NCBI GenBank assembly: GCA_902632305.1
Contig: CACPCG010000004.1
Coordinates: forward strand, 120,001 to 160,645
DNA from: an uncultured Gammaproteobacteria bacterium
GTDB lineage: Bacteria; Pseudomonadota; Gammaproteobacteria; GCA-002705445; GCA-002716945
Direction of reading: 5' to 3'
DNA length: 40,645 nt
Below, in pieces: positions 1 through 8,327 of this stretch (within the stretch, counting starts at the first letter, position 1; each line of letters opens with the position of its first letter). The notes below the pieces were generated by a model, which was given only the letters and a program-made list of their open reading frames with translations, ran no database searches and was not told the DNA's origin. The position numbers and the translations under genes are program-made.

Positions 1-180
1 AATTTGAAGGCCAAAATTTATCATAACAGCCTTATCATTCATTAAATATCCAGATACCATCCATCCGGCAGCGCCTATCGAATGAATAAAAATATAAAGT
101 GGATATATATTAAACTGCGCTATGAAGATTCCTGTTAATACAAATGCAGTACTTGCCCATTTAAGTGACGTTAAATTCAT
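1..180 (-). CDS. Small membrane protein, partial (runs off the left edge)
   Basis: Reading leftwards from an ATG at 180, sixty codons stay open to the window edge. The N-terminus begins MNLTSLKWASTAFVLTGIF and contains two hydrophobic stretches (about residues 8-22 and 25-45) with little charge, so this looks like a short polytopic inner-membrane protein. A clear AAGGAG ribosome binding site lies about 5 nt before the ATG (near 186-191), which fixes the start. I do not recognise a characterised family; it resembles short uncharacterised membrane proteins of marine bacteria, but that is an impression only. It is transcribed in the same direction as the FemAB-like gene and starts 9 nt after that gene ends, so it probably belongs to the dcd operon. 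Confidence 0.6.
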   Translation of the reverse strand, partial: MNLTSLKWASTAFVLTGIFIAQFNIYPLYIFIHSIGAAGWMVSGYLMNDKAVMINFGLQI

Positions 181-189
181 AATTTCTCC

Positions 190-1209
190 TTATTTGTTTT
201 TCTTAAAATTGAGTGCTTTATTAAAAATGTAATTATGTAAAATAGATTTAGCGATATCAAATTCTCCTACTCTTTTGATTTCCTCGCCATTAAAACCCTC
301 TTTAAAAAAATCTACACCTGCGGATGATTGATCTTCTGATAAGCCACCAAAGTCTAAGGTATCAATGTTGAGTGAGTTTAGATACTTCATCAACTCAAAA
401 ATCATGCCATACGACGCATTTAAATCTTTGCCTCTATCTGTTGATGCTGCATAATGATAAAAAGCTTTTTTATGAAACATACTTATAACACAAGCTGCAA
501 CGCATTCGTTGTCTTTATAACCTGCTAGTGTAATCATTTTATTTTTACTCGATGAATTTAACAATTTAGCAAATAAAGCGATATCTATAATAGGTAAATT
601 CAAATTCTTTTCGTCTTGCATCTGTTTGTGTATAGAGGAGAACACGGAACCAGCTTCGTCATTTTCTTTAATTTTCCAATCAATATTATTTTTCTGTGAT
701 TGTTTGACATAATATCTATGCTTCTTCCTCATTTGATTGAGGAAATTATCATTTGACATCATTTTTATTACATTTGTTTTTCTACTGGTTAATGTACTAG
801 TTGGTTTTTTAAATTTGGTAAAAAATTTATTATTGACATCAGTATCTACCATAAACGTTTTACATCTCAAATTCGCAAGACTATGTTCTGTAACTATATC
901 TCTGAACTTACTTAATGCCATATCTGCTTTATTTTTATCAGCTGTAATTATTAAAGGGCCACCAGGACACCACGCAATGTTTACACCTAAAATTTTTTTT
1001 ATGACAATTTGCGCAATTAGAGTTAAGTTATTACACTCATTATCTGTAACTGTAATTCGTAGAGGTTGCCATCCCTCAGATTTCTTTAACTCCCCCCACT
1101 CGTAAGATTGGAAAATATTATATTCCTGAAATTGTAATAAAGCCTCATTCCATTGCGTATTGTTCAAAGAATTTTTATTGAGTACTTGTGCTGATGTGTC
1201 TTTAGTCAC
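190..1209 (-). CDS. FemAB/GNAT-type aminoacyl- or acyltransferase
   Basis: A 339-residue protein whose N-terminal segment (about residues 34-46, FQSYEWGELKKSEGW) matches the conserved opening of the FemA/FemB/FemX superfamily, in which tandem GNAT folds transfer an amino acid from aminoacyl-tRNA to lipid II or a similar acceptor. The middle (about 150-270) has a basic segment, RKKHRYYVKQSQKN, and the late part (LDFGGLSED) fits the second GNAT fold. No signal peptide or membrane segment is visible, so it should be cytoplasmic. The start appears to be GTG, 2 nt after the dcd stop; no in-frame ATG lies upstream of the conserved region. The substrate cannot be read from sequence: peptidoglycan branching is one possibility, acylation of another small molecule or polymer is another. 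Confidence 0.75.
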   Translation of the reverse strand: MTKDTSAQVLNKNSLNNTQWNEALLQFQEYNIFQSYEWGELKKSEGWQPLRITVTDNECNNLTLIAQIVIKKILGVNIAWCPGGPLIITADKNKADMALSKFRDIVTEHSLANLRCKTFMVDTDVNNKFFTKFKKPTSTLTSRKTNVIKMMSNDNFLNQMRKKHRYYVKQSQKNNIDWKIKENDEAGSVFSSIHKQMQDEKNLNLPIIDIALFAKLLNSSSKNKMITLAGYKDNECVAACVISMFHKKAFYHYAASTDRGKDLNASYGMIFELMKYLNSLNIDTLDFGGLSEDQSSAGVDFFKEGFNGEEIKRVGEFDIAKSILHNYIFNKALNFKKNK

Positions 1210-1211
1210 AA

Positions 1212-1778
1212 TTAAGTTTTTGGAAGCGTAACGCCTTTTTGTCCTTGATACTTACCATCTCTATCCTTATAAGATGTCTCACAGACCTCATCTGATTCAA
1301 GAAATATAAATTGAGCTACACCTTCGTTAGCGTATATTTTTGCAGGTAAAGATGTAGTATTTGAAAACTCTAGAGTTACATGTCCTTCCCACTCTGGTTC
1401 AAGTGGTGTTACATTTACGATTATCCCACATCTCGCATAAGTTGATTTACCTAAACAGAGAGTCAATACTTTTCTGGGTATTCTAAAATATTCTACTGTA
1501 CTTGCAAGTGCGAAAGAATTTGGAGGAATTGTGCAAACATCTGATTTGATGTCTACAAAGCTTTGATCGTCAAAATTTTTAGGATCAACCATTGATGAAT
1601 TAATATTAGTAAAAACCTTAAATTCATCAGCGCAACGAACATCATATCCATAACTCGATGTTCCATAAGAAACTATTCTGCCATTACCATTTGATTTAAC
1701 TTGGTTCTCTTGAAATGGTTCAATCATCCTATGATTTTTAGCCATATCTTTAATCCATTTATCTGATTTGATTGCCAT
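1212..1778 (-). CDS. dcd: dCTP deaminase
   Basis: 188 residues, the normal length for Dcd. It deaminates dCTP to dUTP, the main route to dTMP in proteobacteria. Recognisable blocks are [13 protein letters not shown] near residue 37, the active-site/trimer region [10 protein letters not shown] near 110, and [16 protein letters not shown] near 127, which contains the catalytic glutamate of the family. ATG at 1778 is the only sensible start. It lies between mrp upstream and the FemAB-like gene downstream on the same strand; dcd-mrp-metG is a familiar gammaproteobacterial neighbourhood. Confidence 0.96.
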   Translation of the reverse strand: MAIKSDKWIKDMAKNHRMIEPFQENQVKSNGNGRIVSYGTSSYGYDVRCADEFKVFTNINSSMVDPKNFDDQSFVDIKSDVCTIPPNSFALASTVEYFRIPRKVLTLCLGKSTYARCGIIVNVTPLEPEWEGHVTLEFSNTTSLPAKIYANEGVAQFIFLESDEVCETSYKDRDGKYQGQKGVTLPKT

Positions 1779-1843
1779 TTCGTTATTATAGTATAAATGA
1801 CTTATAAAATTTATGTTAATTTATCTGACGATGTTTGATGCAG

Positions 1844-2926
1844 TTAGTCGTTCTGAATAACAATTTTTGGAAATACTGATGAGTAATCCTTTTTACGCAT
1901 GGACAATGTTGCAGCCATCTTGCGTGCAATTTCTCTATAAGCCATAGATATTGGTGATTCTGGATTAGTTGAAACTGTTGGGATGCCTTTATCCATTTCT
2001 TCTCGTATTTGTTTTTGCAATGGTAACTCGCCTAAAAGTTTTACATCGTTTTCTTGAGCCAGTTGCTCTCCACCACCTTCTCCGAATATACTTTCCGTTT
2101 TACCGCAATCTGGACATATAAAAGTACTCATGTTTTCGATAACACCGAGAACAGGCACTTCAACTTTCTCAAACATTTTTAGCCCCTTACGTGCATCTAT
2201 TAATGAGATATCTTGTGGAGTTGTAACAATTACAGCGCCACTAACAGGGATCTTTTGACATAAGGTTAGCTGAACATCACCGGTGCCAGGTGGAAGATCA
2301 ATTACTAGGAAATCAATGTCTTGCCAATTGGTATCAGTTAAAAGCTGCTCTAATGCTTGAGTAACCATTGGTCCTCTCCAAATCATAGGCGTATCCTCCT
2401 CCACAAGAAGTCCTATGGACATTGCTTGAAGACCGTGACCTATCTTGGGTTCAAGAGTTTTCCCATCTTCAGAGTCAGGCTTACCTTCGAGACCCAACAT
2501 ACGTGGGATACTTGGACCGTATATATCTGCATCAAGTATCGCAGCGTTTGCGCCCTCTTCTTTAAGTGCTAATGCTAAATTGACCGCGGTGGTTGATTTT
2601 CCAACACCACCTTTGCCTGATGCAACTGCAATAATATTTTTAATACCTTTGACTCTTTCAAGACTTTGCTGAACTGTGTGAGGTATAATTTCATATTTCA
2701 AATCAAGAGTTAATTTGACTGATGGATATGCGTCTAATATTTTCTTTGTAAGATTTTTATGGAATTCTTGAATAATGCCTTCAGCCGGCCAACCGAGAGT
2801 AATTTGGATGGAAACTTTATCGCCGTCAACATTAATGTCTTTAACAGTATTACCACTGACTAAATCAGTGCCCATGTATGGGCAATGATAGTCCTTTAAT
2901 ACTGATTCTATGTTTTCTCTCTCCAT
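1844..2926 (-). CDS. mrp: Mrp/ApbC iron-sulfur cluster carrier ATPase
   Basis: A 360-residue protein with two parts: an N-terminal MIP18/DUF59 domain (about 1-85) and a P-loop ATPase of the ParA/MinD class. The deviant Walker A, GKGGVGKSTTAVN, starts near residue 104; DADIYGPSIPRMLG and IDLPPGTGDVQL follow. The CxxC cluster ligand pair is in ENMSTFICPDCG near 268-272. Family members bind and hand on 4Fe-4S clusters in the cytoplasm. It is divergent from metG across about 100 AT-rich bases, the usual arrangement in gammaproteobacteria. ATG at 2926 gives the full MIP18 domain. Confidence 0.95.
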   Translation of the reverse strand: MERENIESVLKDYHCPYMGTDLVSGNTVKDINVDGDKVSIQITLGWPAEGIIQEFHKNLTKKILDAYPSVKLTLDLKYEIIPHTVQQSLERVKGIKNIIAVASGKGGVGKSTTAVNLALALKEEGANAAILDADIYGPSIPRMLGLEGKPDSEDGKTLEPKIGHGLQAMSIGLLVEEDTPMIWRGPMVTQALEQLLTDTNWQDIDFLVIDLPPGTGDVQLTLCQKIPVSGAVIVTTPQDISLIDARKGLKMFEKVEVPVLGVIENMSTFICPDCGKTESIFGEGGGEQLAQENDVKLLGELPLQKQIREEMDKGIPTVSTNPESPISMAYREIARKMAATLSMRKKDYSSVFPKIVIQND

Positions 2927-3027
2927 GCAACTATTTTATACAAATTTAAGTTAAAATATACACTATATATGCATTTGCTATATTATAACGAATTAATAGA
3001 ATCACATAATAGTTTAATTAGGTAAAT

Positions 3028-4674
3028 ATGAGGAAAATCTTAGTCACTAGCGCGCTGCCTTACGCTAATGGGTCCATACATCTTGGCCATTTAGTAGAAT
3101 ATCTACAAACTGACATTTGGGTTAGAAATCAGAAAATGTCACAAAATCAATGTTTTTATATTTGTGCAGATGATGCGCATGGCACGCCTATAATGCTCAA
3201 AGCTAAAGAATTGCAAATGACGCCTGAAGAATTAATTTCTAAAACACAAAAAGAACACATGGAAGACTTCAAAGATTTTCATATTGAGTTTGATAATTAT
3301 TATACTACGCACTCTGATGAAAATAGAGAGCTTTCTGAATTGATATATGAACAACTAAAAGAAAATGGAAATATTGAATCGAGAGAAATTGAGCAATTTT
3401 ACGATGAACAAGAAAATATGTTTTTACCCGATCGATATATTAAAGGAACCTGTCCTAAGTGTAAGGCTGACGACCAATATGGTGATGCATGTGAGATTTG
3501 TGGGGCTACGTATTTATCAACAGACCTATTAAATCCAAAATCTGTTGTATCTAATTCAAAGCCAGTAACACGCAAAACGGAACATTTCTTTTTTAAACTG
3601 AGTGAATATGAGACATTTTTAAAAGACTGGCTCAAGGATAGTCGTGTTCAGAATGAGATAAAAAACAAAATGGATGAGTGGCTTAAAGATGGTCTAGCTA
3701 GCTGGGATATAACAAGAGACAAGCCCTATTTTGGATTTCAAATACCCAATGAGAAAGATAAATATTTTTATGTATGGTTAGATGCACCAGTAGGTTATAT
3801 TGCGTCCTTTAAAAACTTATGTGATAAGAAATCAATTGATTTTATGGAATTTTGGAAAAAAGATTCTGATACAGAGTTGTATCACTTTATTGGTAAAGAC
3901 ATTGCTTACTTTCATGTCCTTTTTTGGCCAGCGATGTTAGAAGGTTCTAAGTTTAGAACTCCTTCGTCTGTTTTTTGTCATGGTTTCTTAACAATCGATG
4001 GCGAGAAAATGTCAAAATCAAGAGGAACATTTTTTAATGCCCGAACTTATCTGAAGCATCTCGACCCTGAATATCTGAGGTATTACTTTGCGAGTCGTTT
4101 AACTGACAAAATTGAAGACATAGATTTAAATTTTGATGACTTCGTGGCACGTGTTAATTCTGATTTAGTTGGAAAAATCGTAAACATAGGAAGTAGATGC
4201 GCAAAATTTATTAATGGCTCTTATGATAGCCGACTATGTTCAGAATCATATAACAAACAACTAATAACTGAAATACTGGAAAGCAAGAACCTAATCGTTG
4301 AAAACTATGAAAATAGAAATTTTTCGAAAAACATAAGATTAATATCTTCTTTAGCTGACGATATCAACAAATACATTGATAATGAAAAACCTTGGAAAAT
4401 GATTAAAGATAAAGAGAATAAAGATAAAGTTCATAAAGTATGTTCCGATGGTATAAACATGTTTAGATTGTTAATTGGTTATTTAAAACCTGTTATTCCA
4501 AATATCGCACTCAAAGTAGAAAAAGTGTTACAGTGTGATTGCATAAACTGGTCAAACCTAGATTCAATATTAACCTCGCATCAAATGGGAGAGTTTAAAC
4601 CAGTTATCGGTCGGATTGAGAAAGATTCGATTGAATTGATGAAAAATGAAGCAAAAGGAGAAATTAATGACTGA
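3028..4674 (+). CDS. metG: Methionyl-tRNA synthetase, catalytic and anticodon-binding core
   Basis: 548 residues, class I synthetase charging tRNA-Met. The HIGH-type motif is GSIHLGHL near residue 17, and KMSKS is EKMSKSRG near 331. A zinc knuckle with two CxxC pairs (CPKC and CEIC, about residues 143-160) places it in the long, E. coli-like group. The C-terminal tRNA-binding/dimerisation domain present in E. coli MetG (about 677 residues) is missing here and is encoded by the next gene, which overlaps the last 8 nt. The helical anticodon-binding domain (about 390-535) is intact. Divergently paired with mrp. Confidence 0.97.
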   Translation: MRKILVTSALPYANGSIHLGHLVEYLQTDIWVRNQKMSQNQCFYICADDAHGTPIMLKAKELQMTPEELISKTQKEHMEDFKDFHIEFDNYYTTHSDENRELSELIYEQLKENGNIESREIEQFYDEQENMFLPDRYIKGTCPKCKADDQYGDACEICGATYLSTDLLNPKSVVSNSKPVTRKTEHFFFKLSEYETFLKDWLKDSRVQNEIKNKMDEWLKDGLASWDITRDKPYFGFQIPNEKDKYFYVWLDAPVGYIASFKNLCDKKSIDFMEFWKKDSDTELYHFIGKDIAYFHVLFWPAMLEGSKFRTPSSVFCHGFLTIDGEKMSKSRGTFFNARTYLKHLDPEYLRYYFASRLTDKIEDIDLNFDDFVARVNSDLVGKIVNIGSRCAKFINGSYDSRLCSESYNKQLITEILESKNLIVENYENRNFSKNIRLISSLADDINKYIDNEKPWKMIKDKENKDKVHKVCSDGINMFRLLIGYLKPVIPNIALKVEKVLQCDCINWSNLDSILTSHQMGEFKPVIGRIEKDSIELMKNEAKGEIND

Positions 4675-4999
4675 TGAAAAAATCACAATAGAAGATTTTA
4701 TGAAACTAGATTTAAGAATTGGTAAGGTGATGAATGTCGAGGAAGTAGAGGAATCAAGAAAATTGCTAAAAGTTGAAGTCGATATCGGGTCTGAAATAAG
4801 AACGATTTTTGCTGGAATAAAAAAATCTTACTCACCTGCAGATCTTGCGGGAAAAAATGTTATAGTGATTGCAAACTTAAAACCAAGAGAAATGAAATTT
4901 GGAACGTCTGATGGGATGATGTTAGCAACAAGCGATAATGATGATATAATTATTATTAGACCTGATAGAGAGGTTACTCCTGGATCAAAAGTATCATGA
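4667..4999 (+). CDS. Stand-alone methionyl-tRNA synthetase tRNA-binding domain (Trbp111-like)
   Basis: 110 residues forming one EMAP-II/Trbp111 OB-fold. The segments DFMKLDLRIGKV, RTIFAGIKKSY and ANLKPREMKFGTSDGM correspond to the C-terminal domain of E. coli MetG. Translation most likely starts at ATG 4667, because AAAGGAG ends 8 nt before it; an upstream in-frame ATG at 4646 lacks such a site. The start overlaps the metG stop as ATGACTGA, so expression should be translationally coupled and the product probably dimerises and binds tRNA for MetRS in trans. The downstream gene overlaps it by ATGA. Confidence 0.9.
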   Translation: MTDEKITIEDFMKLDLRIGKVMNVEEVEESRKLLKVEVDIGSEIRTIFAGIKKSYSPADLAGKNVIVIANLKPREMKFGTSDGMMLATSDNDDIIIIRPDREVTPGSKVS

Positions 5000-5610
5000 A
5001 GAAAATAGAAATAAATAAAATACTAGAGGCACTTCCTCAACTTCAATGTAGGAAATGCACTTATAATGACTGCAAATCATATGCTGAAGCTGTTGTCAAT
5101 GATGGTGAAAATATCAATAAATGTGAACCAGGATCGGATCAAACTCAATTTGAAATTAGCAAGATTTTAAATAATTCAAATACAGGTCTTAATAAATCCA
5201 AGATTGAAAATTATAAAATAGCAAAAATTGATTTTGATGAATGCATAGGTTGCACGATATGCATTAAAGTTTGTCCTGTTGATGCAATTATAGGCGCGAG
5301 AAGACAACAACATTATATCATCGACGATCAATGTAATGGATGTGAGCTTTGTATAGAGCAATGTCCTGTAAATTGTATGAGTATGATTGATAACCCAAAA
5401 AATCAGTCTTGGCAATGGCCCTCGCTACAGTCTGAAATATCTAAAGCTAATTATAATAATAAGCTTGAACGAATAAATAAACTTAAACAAGAGAAAATAT
5501 CCTTAAGCAAAACTTATAATGATGATAAAAAAATTAAAGACTACCTCAAACAAGCCATAAAGAGAGAGTCTGATAAACGTACATCAACTATAAATTTTTA
5601 TAATCTATAA
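4996..5610 (+). CDS. RnfB-like soluble iron-sulfur protein
   Basis: 204 residues. The N-terminal Fe4 domain has the C-x2-C-x4-C-x16-C pattern (CRKCTYNDC ... CEPG, about residues 18-43). Two ferredoxin 4Fe-4S sites follow: CIGCTICIKVCP near 78 and CNGCELCIEQCP near 108. This is the cytoplasmic part of RnfB, but the N-terminal membrane helix that anchors RnfB is absent, and no rnfA, C, D, G or E gene is in the window. The tail from about residue 140 is lysine-rich and predicted helical. It is followed by nth, as the rnf cluster is in E. coli and Pseudomonas, so it looks like the remnant of a lost rnf operon, now probably an electron carrier with another partner. Confidence 0.85.
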   Translation: MKKIEINKILEALPQLQCRKCTYNDCKSYAEAVVNDGENINKCEPGSDQTQFEISKILNNSNTGLNKSKIENYKIAKIDFDECIGCTICIKVCPVDAIIGARRQQHYIIDDQCNGCELCIEQCPVNCMSMIDNPKNQSWQWPSLQSEISKANYNNKLERINKLKQEKISLSKTYNDDKKIKDYLKQAIKRESDKRTSTINFYNL

Positions 5611-5625
5611 TTACTTATCTACATA

Positions 5626-6279
5626 ATGAAGAAAAGCGACAGGGCGGATATTATTTCTAAGACTTTAAATGAGATTTATCCTAAAACACCTATCCCGCTA
5701 AATCATAAGAGTAATTTTGAATTATTAGTCTCGGTACTTTTAAGTGCTCAATGTACAGATGAAAGGGTAAATAAAGTTACACCATCGTTATTTAAAAAAG
5801 CAAATACAGCAAAAAAGATGGCAACACTCAGGTATAACACAATATACAACATAGTACGTCCTTGTGGCTTAGCTCCTCAAAAAGCTAGTGCGATTTTAAA
5901 ATTATCAAAAATAATCACAAAAGAGTTCAAAGGTAAAGTCCCATCAGATATTGGAGATTTAGAAAAACTCCCGGGAGTGGGACACAAAACTGCAAGTGTT
6001 GTTGTGTCTCAAGGTTTCAATATACCTGCATTTCCAGTAGATACACATATTCATAGGCTTGCTCAAAGATGGGGTCTCTCAAATGGTAAAAACGTCAAGC
6101 AAACAGAGATGGATTTAAAAAAAATATTTCCTGAGCAATCTTGGAATAAATTACACTTACAAATAATTTTCTATGGTAGGGAATTTTGTCAAGCTCGGAA
6201 ATGTTATGGCCTTGAATGCAAAATATGTAGAATATGTTTTCCAAACAGAAAGAAGCGTGTCATAACAAAGAAAGCGTAA
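5626..6279 (+). CDS. nth: Endonuclease III
   Basis: 217 residues, a DNA glycosylase/AP lyase that removes oxidised pyrimidines. The helix-hairpin-helix LPGVGHKTASVV (about 113-124) carries the catalytic lysine, and FPVDTHIHRLAQRWG (about 137-151) carries the catalytic aspartate. The C-terminal cluster region is odd: the cysteines run C-x4-C-x4-C-x2-C-x2-C (CQARKCYGLECKICRICF, 6187-6240) instead of the usual C-x6-C-x2-C-x5-C. The first, third and last ligand positions are kept; the second cysteine is shifted by two residues. Transcribed with the RnfB-like gene 15 nt upstream; convergent with mazG. Confidence 0.95.
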   Translation: MKKSDRADIISKTLNEIYPKTPIPLNHKSNFELLVSVLLSAQCTDERVNKVTPSLFKKANTAKKMATLRYNTIYNIVRPCGLAPQKASAILKLSKIITKEFKGKVPSDIGDLEKLPGVGHKTASVVVSQGFNIPAFPVDTHIHRLAQRWGLSNGKNVKQTEMDLKKIFPEQSWNKLHLQIIFYGREFCQARKCYGLECKICRICFPNRKKRVITKKA

Positions 6280-6288
6280 CGCCCCTAA

Positions 6289-6654
6289 TTATTTTTTTAT
6301 CTTATCCCACATATCCTGCATTTCATTTGGACTAACAGATGATTTTCCACTTTTTTCCATCATATCTCTGATTGATAAATATCTTTTCTCAAACTTATCT
6401 TTTGCCTGAATCATAACTTCATCGATACTTAAATCAAGATGTCTTACCAATGATATGTAAGTAAATAGTAAATCACCTAATTCTTCTATAATATCCTCCT
6501 TATTTTGGGAATCTATAGCCTCTTGCACCTCTCTTGTCTCCTCAAACATCTTTGAAATAACACCATCTACTTCTAACCAATCCAAGCCTATTTCTCTAGC
6601 TTTTAATTGCAATTCAATAGATTCATAAAATATATCTTTCGGGTTGTTCATCAT
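6289..6654 (-). CDS. mazG: MazG-family nucleotide pyrophosphohydrolase, single-domain
   Basis: About 121 residues matching only the C-terminal half of the usual ~260-residue MazG. The helix pair EETREVQEAI ... EEELGDLLF-like (IIEELGDLLFTYISLVRH) carries the EExxE and ExxD metal ligands, and the end, EMQDMWDKIKK, matches the MazG C-terminus. It should hydrolyse (d)NTPs to NMP and pyrophosphate as part of nucleotide-pool cleaning. Possible starts are GTG 6660, ATG 6654 or ATG 6651; an AGG-containing site just upstream favours one of the ATGs. Convergent with nth, 9 nt apart. Confidence 0.85.
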   Translation of the reverse strand: MMNNPKDIFYESIELQLKAREIGLDWLEVDGVISKMFEETREVQEAIDSQNKEDIIEELGDLLFTYISLVRHLDLSIDEVMIQAKDKFEKRYLSIRDMMEKSGKSSVSPNEMQDMWDKIKK

Positions 6655-6708
6655 TATCACCTACGATTCTTTTTATCAAAAAATTATAATATCATGTAAA
6701 ATTAACAC

Positions 6709-7671
6709 ATGAGTGAAAAAGTAAAAGAACAGATTTCTAATTGGATAAAAAAAATAACAACGGAATCGTTTGAGATTGAAAGAGCATCAACTGATGCTAG
6801 CTTTAGAGAGTATTACCGAATTATTTTCTCAGAATCAAGTAAAATAGTAATGTATGCTCCTCCTCAAAAAGAGGGTTTAAGAGATTTTGTTAAAATAAAT
6901 GAAAAAATGTCTATGGCAAAAATAAATGTTCCACAAATATATGAGATTGATGAACAACAAGGTTTATTACTCATGACGGATTTTGGTAAGGACACGTATC
7001 TTGATGTTTTAAACAAAGAAACTGTATTTTGTTTATATACTGATGCTATTGACGTCATTCATATCATGCAAACAAATATACAATCAGATAACCTAAAAGA
7101 TTTTGATAAAGAGGAGCAGAATAAAGAAGTGCAGATTTTCACCGAATGGTTTTTAGGTAATCATATGAAAGTTAAAAAAGACGATTATGCTTCGTCAGGA
7201 CTTTCAGAAGCTTTAGAAAATGTCCTAGATAGAATAAATACAATACCAAAATCATTCATTCATAGAGATTTTCACTCCAGAAACCTTATGGTCACAAAGA
7301 GTCGCAATCCAGGTGTATTAGATTTTCAAGATGCAATGCTTGGCCCAATTACCTATGATTTGGTATCACTACTCAGAGATTGTTACGTCTCATGGGAAGA
7401 TGACCTCATTGAGAGCATGTGTAAAACATTTATCCAAAAAATGGATTCAAATAAAATAACACAAGAGGAGTTCTTTTATTGGTTCGATATAACTGGACTT
7501 CAAAGACACATCAAAGCGATAGGAATATTTTGTCGTCTTAATTATCGTGATAATAAATCGAATTATATTCAAGATATACCTAGAACTATGAACTATGTCA
7601 AAAAAATACTAGACAAATACGAGGAATTCCACGATTTGCGCTCAACTTTTTCTGATATGAGGTTAATTTAA
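6709..7671 (+). CDS. amgK: Anomeric MurNAc/GlcNAc kinase (AmgK)
   Basis: 320 residues of the aminoglycoside-phosphotransferase fold. The Brenner motif HRDFHSRN (residues 185-192) and the metal-binding LDFQDA (204-209) are intact, and the GPITYDLVSLLRD segment is typical of AmgK. It phosphorylates recycled N-acetylmuramic acid at C1, bypassing MurA. The assignment rests on the immediately following murU-like nucleotidyltransferase (4-nt gap), the next enzyme of the same route. A TATAAT at 6685-6690 would give a short leader with no clear Shine-Dalgarno. Confidence 0.9.
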   Translation: MSEKVKEQISNWIKKITTESFEIERASTDASFREYYRIIFSESSKIVMYAPPQKEGLRDFVKINEKMSMAKINVPQIYEIDEQQGLLLMTDFGKDTYLDVLNKETVFCLYTDAIDVIHIMQTNIQSDNLKDFDKEEQNKEVQIFTEWFLGNHMKVKKDDYASSGLSEALENVLDRINTIPKSFIHRDFHSRNLMVTKSRNPGVLDFQDAMLGPITYDLVSLLRDCYVSWEDDLIESMCKTFIQKMDSNKITQEEFFYWFDITGLQRHIKAIGIFCRLNYRDNKSNYIQDIPRTMNYVKKILDKYEEFHDLRSTFSDMRLI

Positions 7672-7675
7672 AAAT

Positions 7676-8326
7676 ATGGATTTTAAGGCAATGATTTTGG
7701 CATCAGGCAGAGGTGAACGTATGATGCCACTTACCAGAGATCTCCCTAAACCGATGCTCAAGATTGGAAATGTTACTTTAATTGAAGACAAAATTATAAA
7801 ATTGGCTGAGATTGGAGTGAATCATATCATGATAAATGTTGCCTATTTAGGAGAGTATATCAAAGATCACGTTGGAGACGGCTCTAAGTTTGGAATAAAA
7901 ATTTCAATAAGTGATGAAGGAGAAGAACCAATAGGCACAGCTTCAGGTATCCGAAAGATTGTAGATTTTTTTGGAGATGATAACTTTATAGTTGTTAATG
8001 CCGATATATGGACAAACTATACTTTTATAGATTTGAAAAAACATTCCCTTGGAAACTCTCTAGCCCATTTGATTCTCACGCCTAACCCAAGTTATTCAGA
8101 GGGTGATTTCAACTTGACAGAAGATAATATAAGCTTAGGTACAAACTATACTTTTACAGGAATTAGTCTCATCTCTCCAGAATTAATTAAAAAGTATAAT
8201 GACAGCGACTTAGGTGAAATCTTCAGAAAAGAAAAAAATTTAACTGGTGAAATCTACAAAGGAATGTGGAGTGATATTGGGACCCCTGATAGATTAAAAA
8301 ACGCTAGGGAACTAATTTCGCTTTAA
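7676..8326 (+). CDS. murU: MurNAc-1-phosphate uridylyltransferase (MurU)
   Basis: 216 residues, a sugar-nucleotide transferase. The signature GRGERMMPLTRDLPKPM (about residues 11-27) binds the nucleotide, NADIWTN (about 108-114) carries a metal aspartate, and GMWSDIGTPDRL closes the domain. It makes UDP-MurNAc from MurNAc-1-P and UTP in the AmgK/MurU cell-wall recycling route known from Pseudomonas. The short length, without a C-terminal left-handed helix, separates it from RfbA or GlmU enzymes. Cotranscribed with amgK; convergent with the DUF2182 gene, 1 nt apart. Confidence 0.9.
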   Translation: MDFKAMILASGRGERMMPLTRDLPKPMLKIGNVTLIEDKIIKLAEIGVNHIMINVAYLGEYIKDHVGDGSKFGIKISISDEGEEPIGTASGIRKIVDFFGDDNFIVVNADIWTNYTFIDLKKHSLGNSLAHLILTPNPSYSEGDFNLTEDNISLGTNYTFTGISLISPELIKKYNDSDLGEIFRKEKNLTGEIYKGMWSDIGTPDRLKNARELISL

Positions 8327-8327
8327 A

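Noticed and set aside
737-1105. Plus-strand hydrophobic frame opposite the FemAB-like gene
   Set aside because: No ribosome binding site or family match; the minus-strand gene carries conserved motifs across it.
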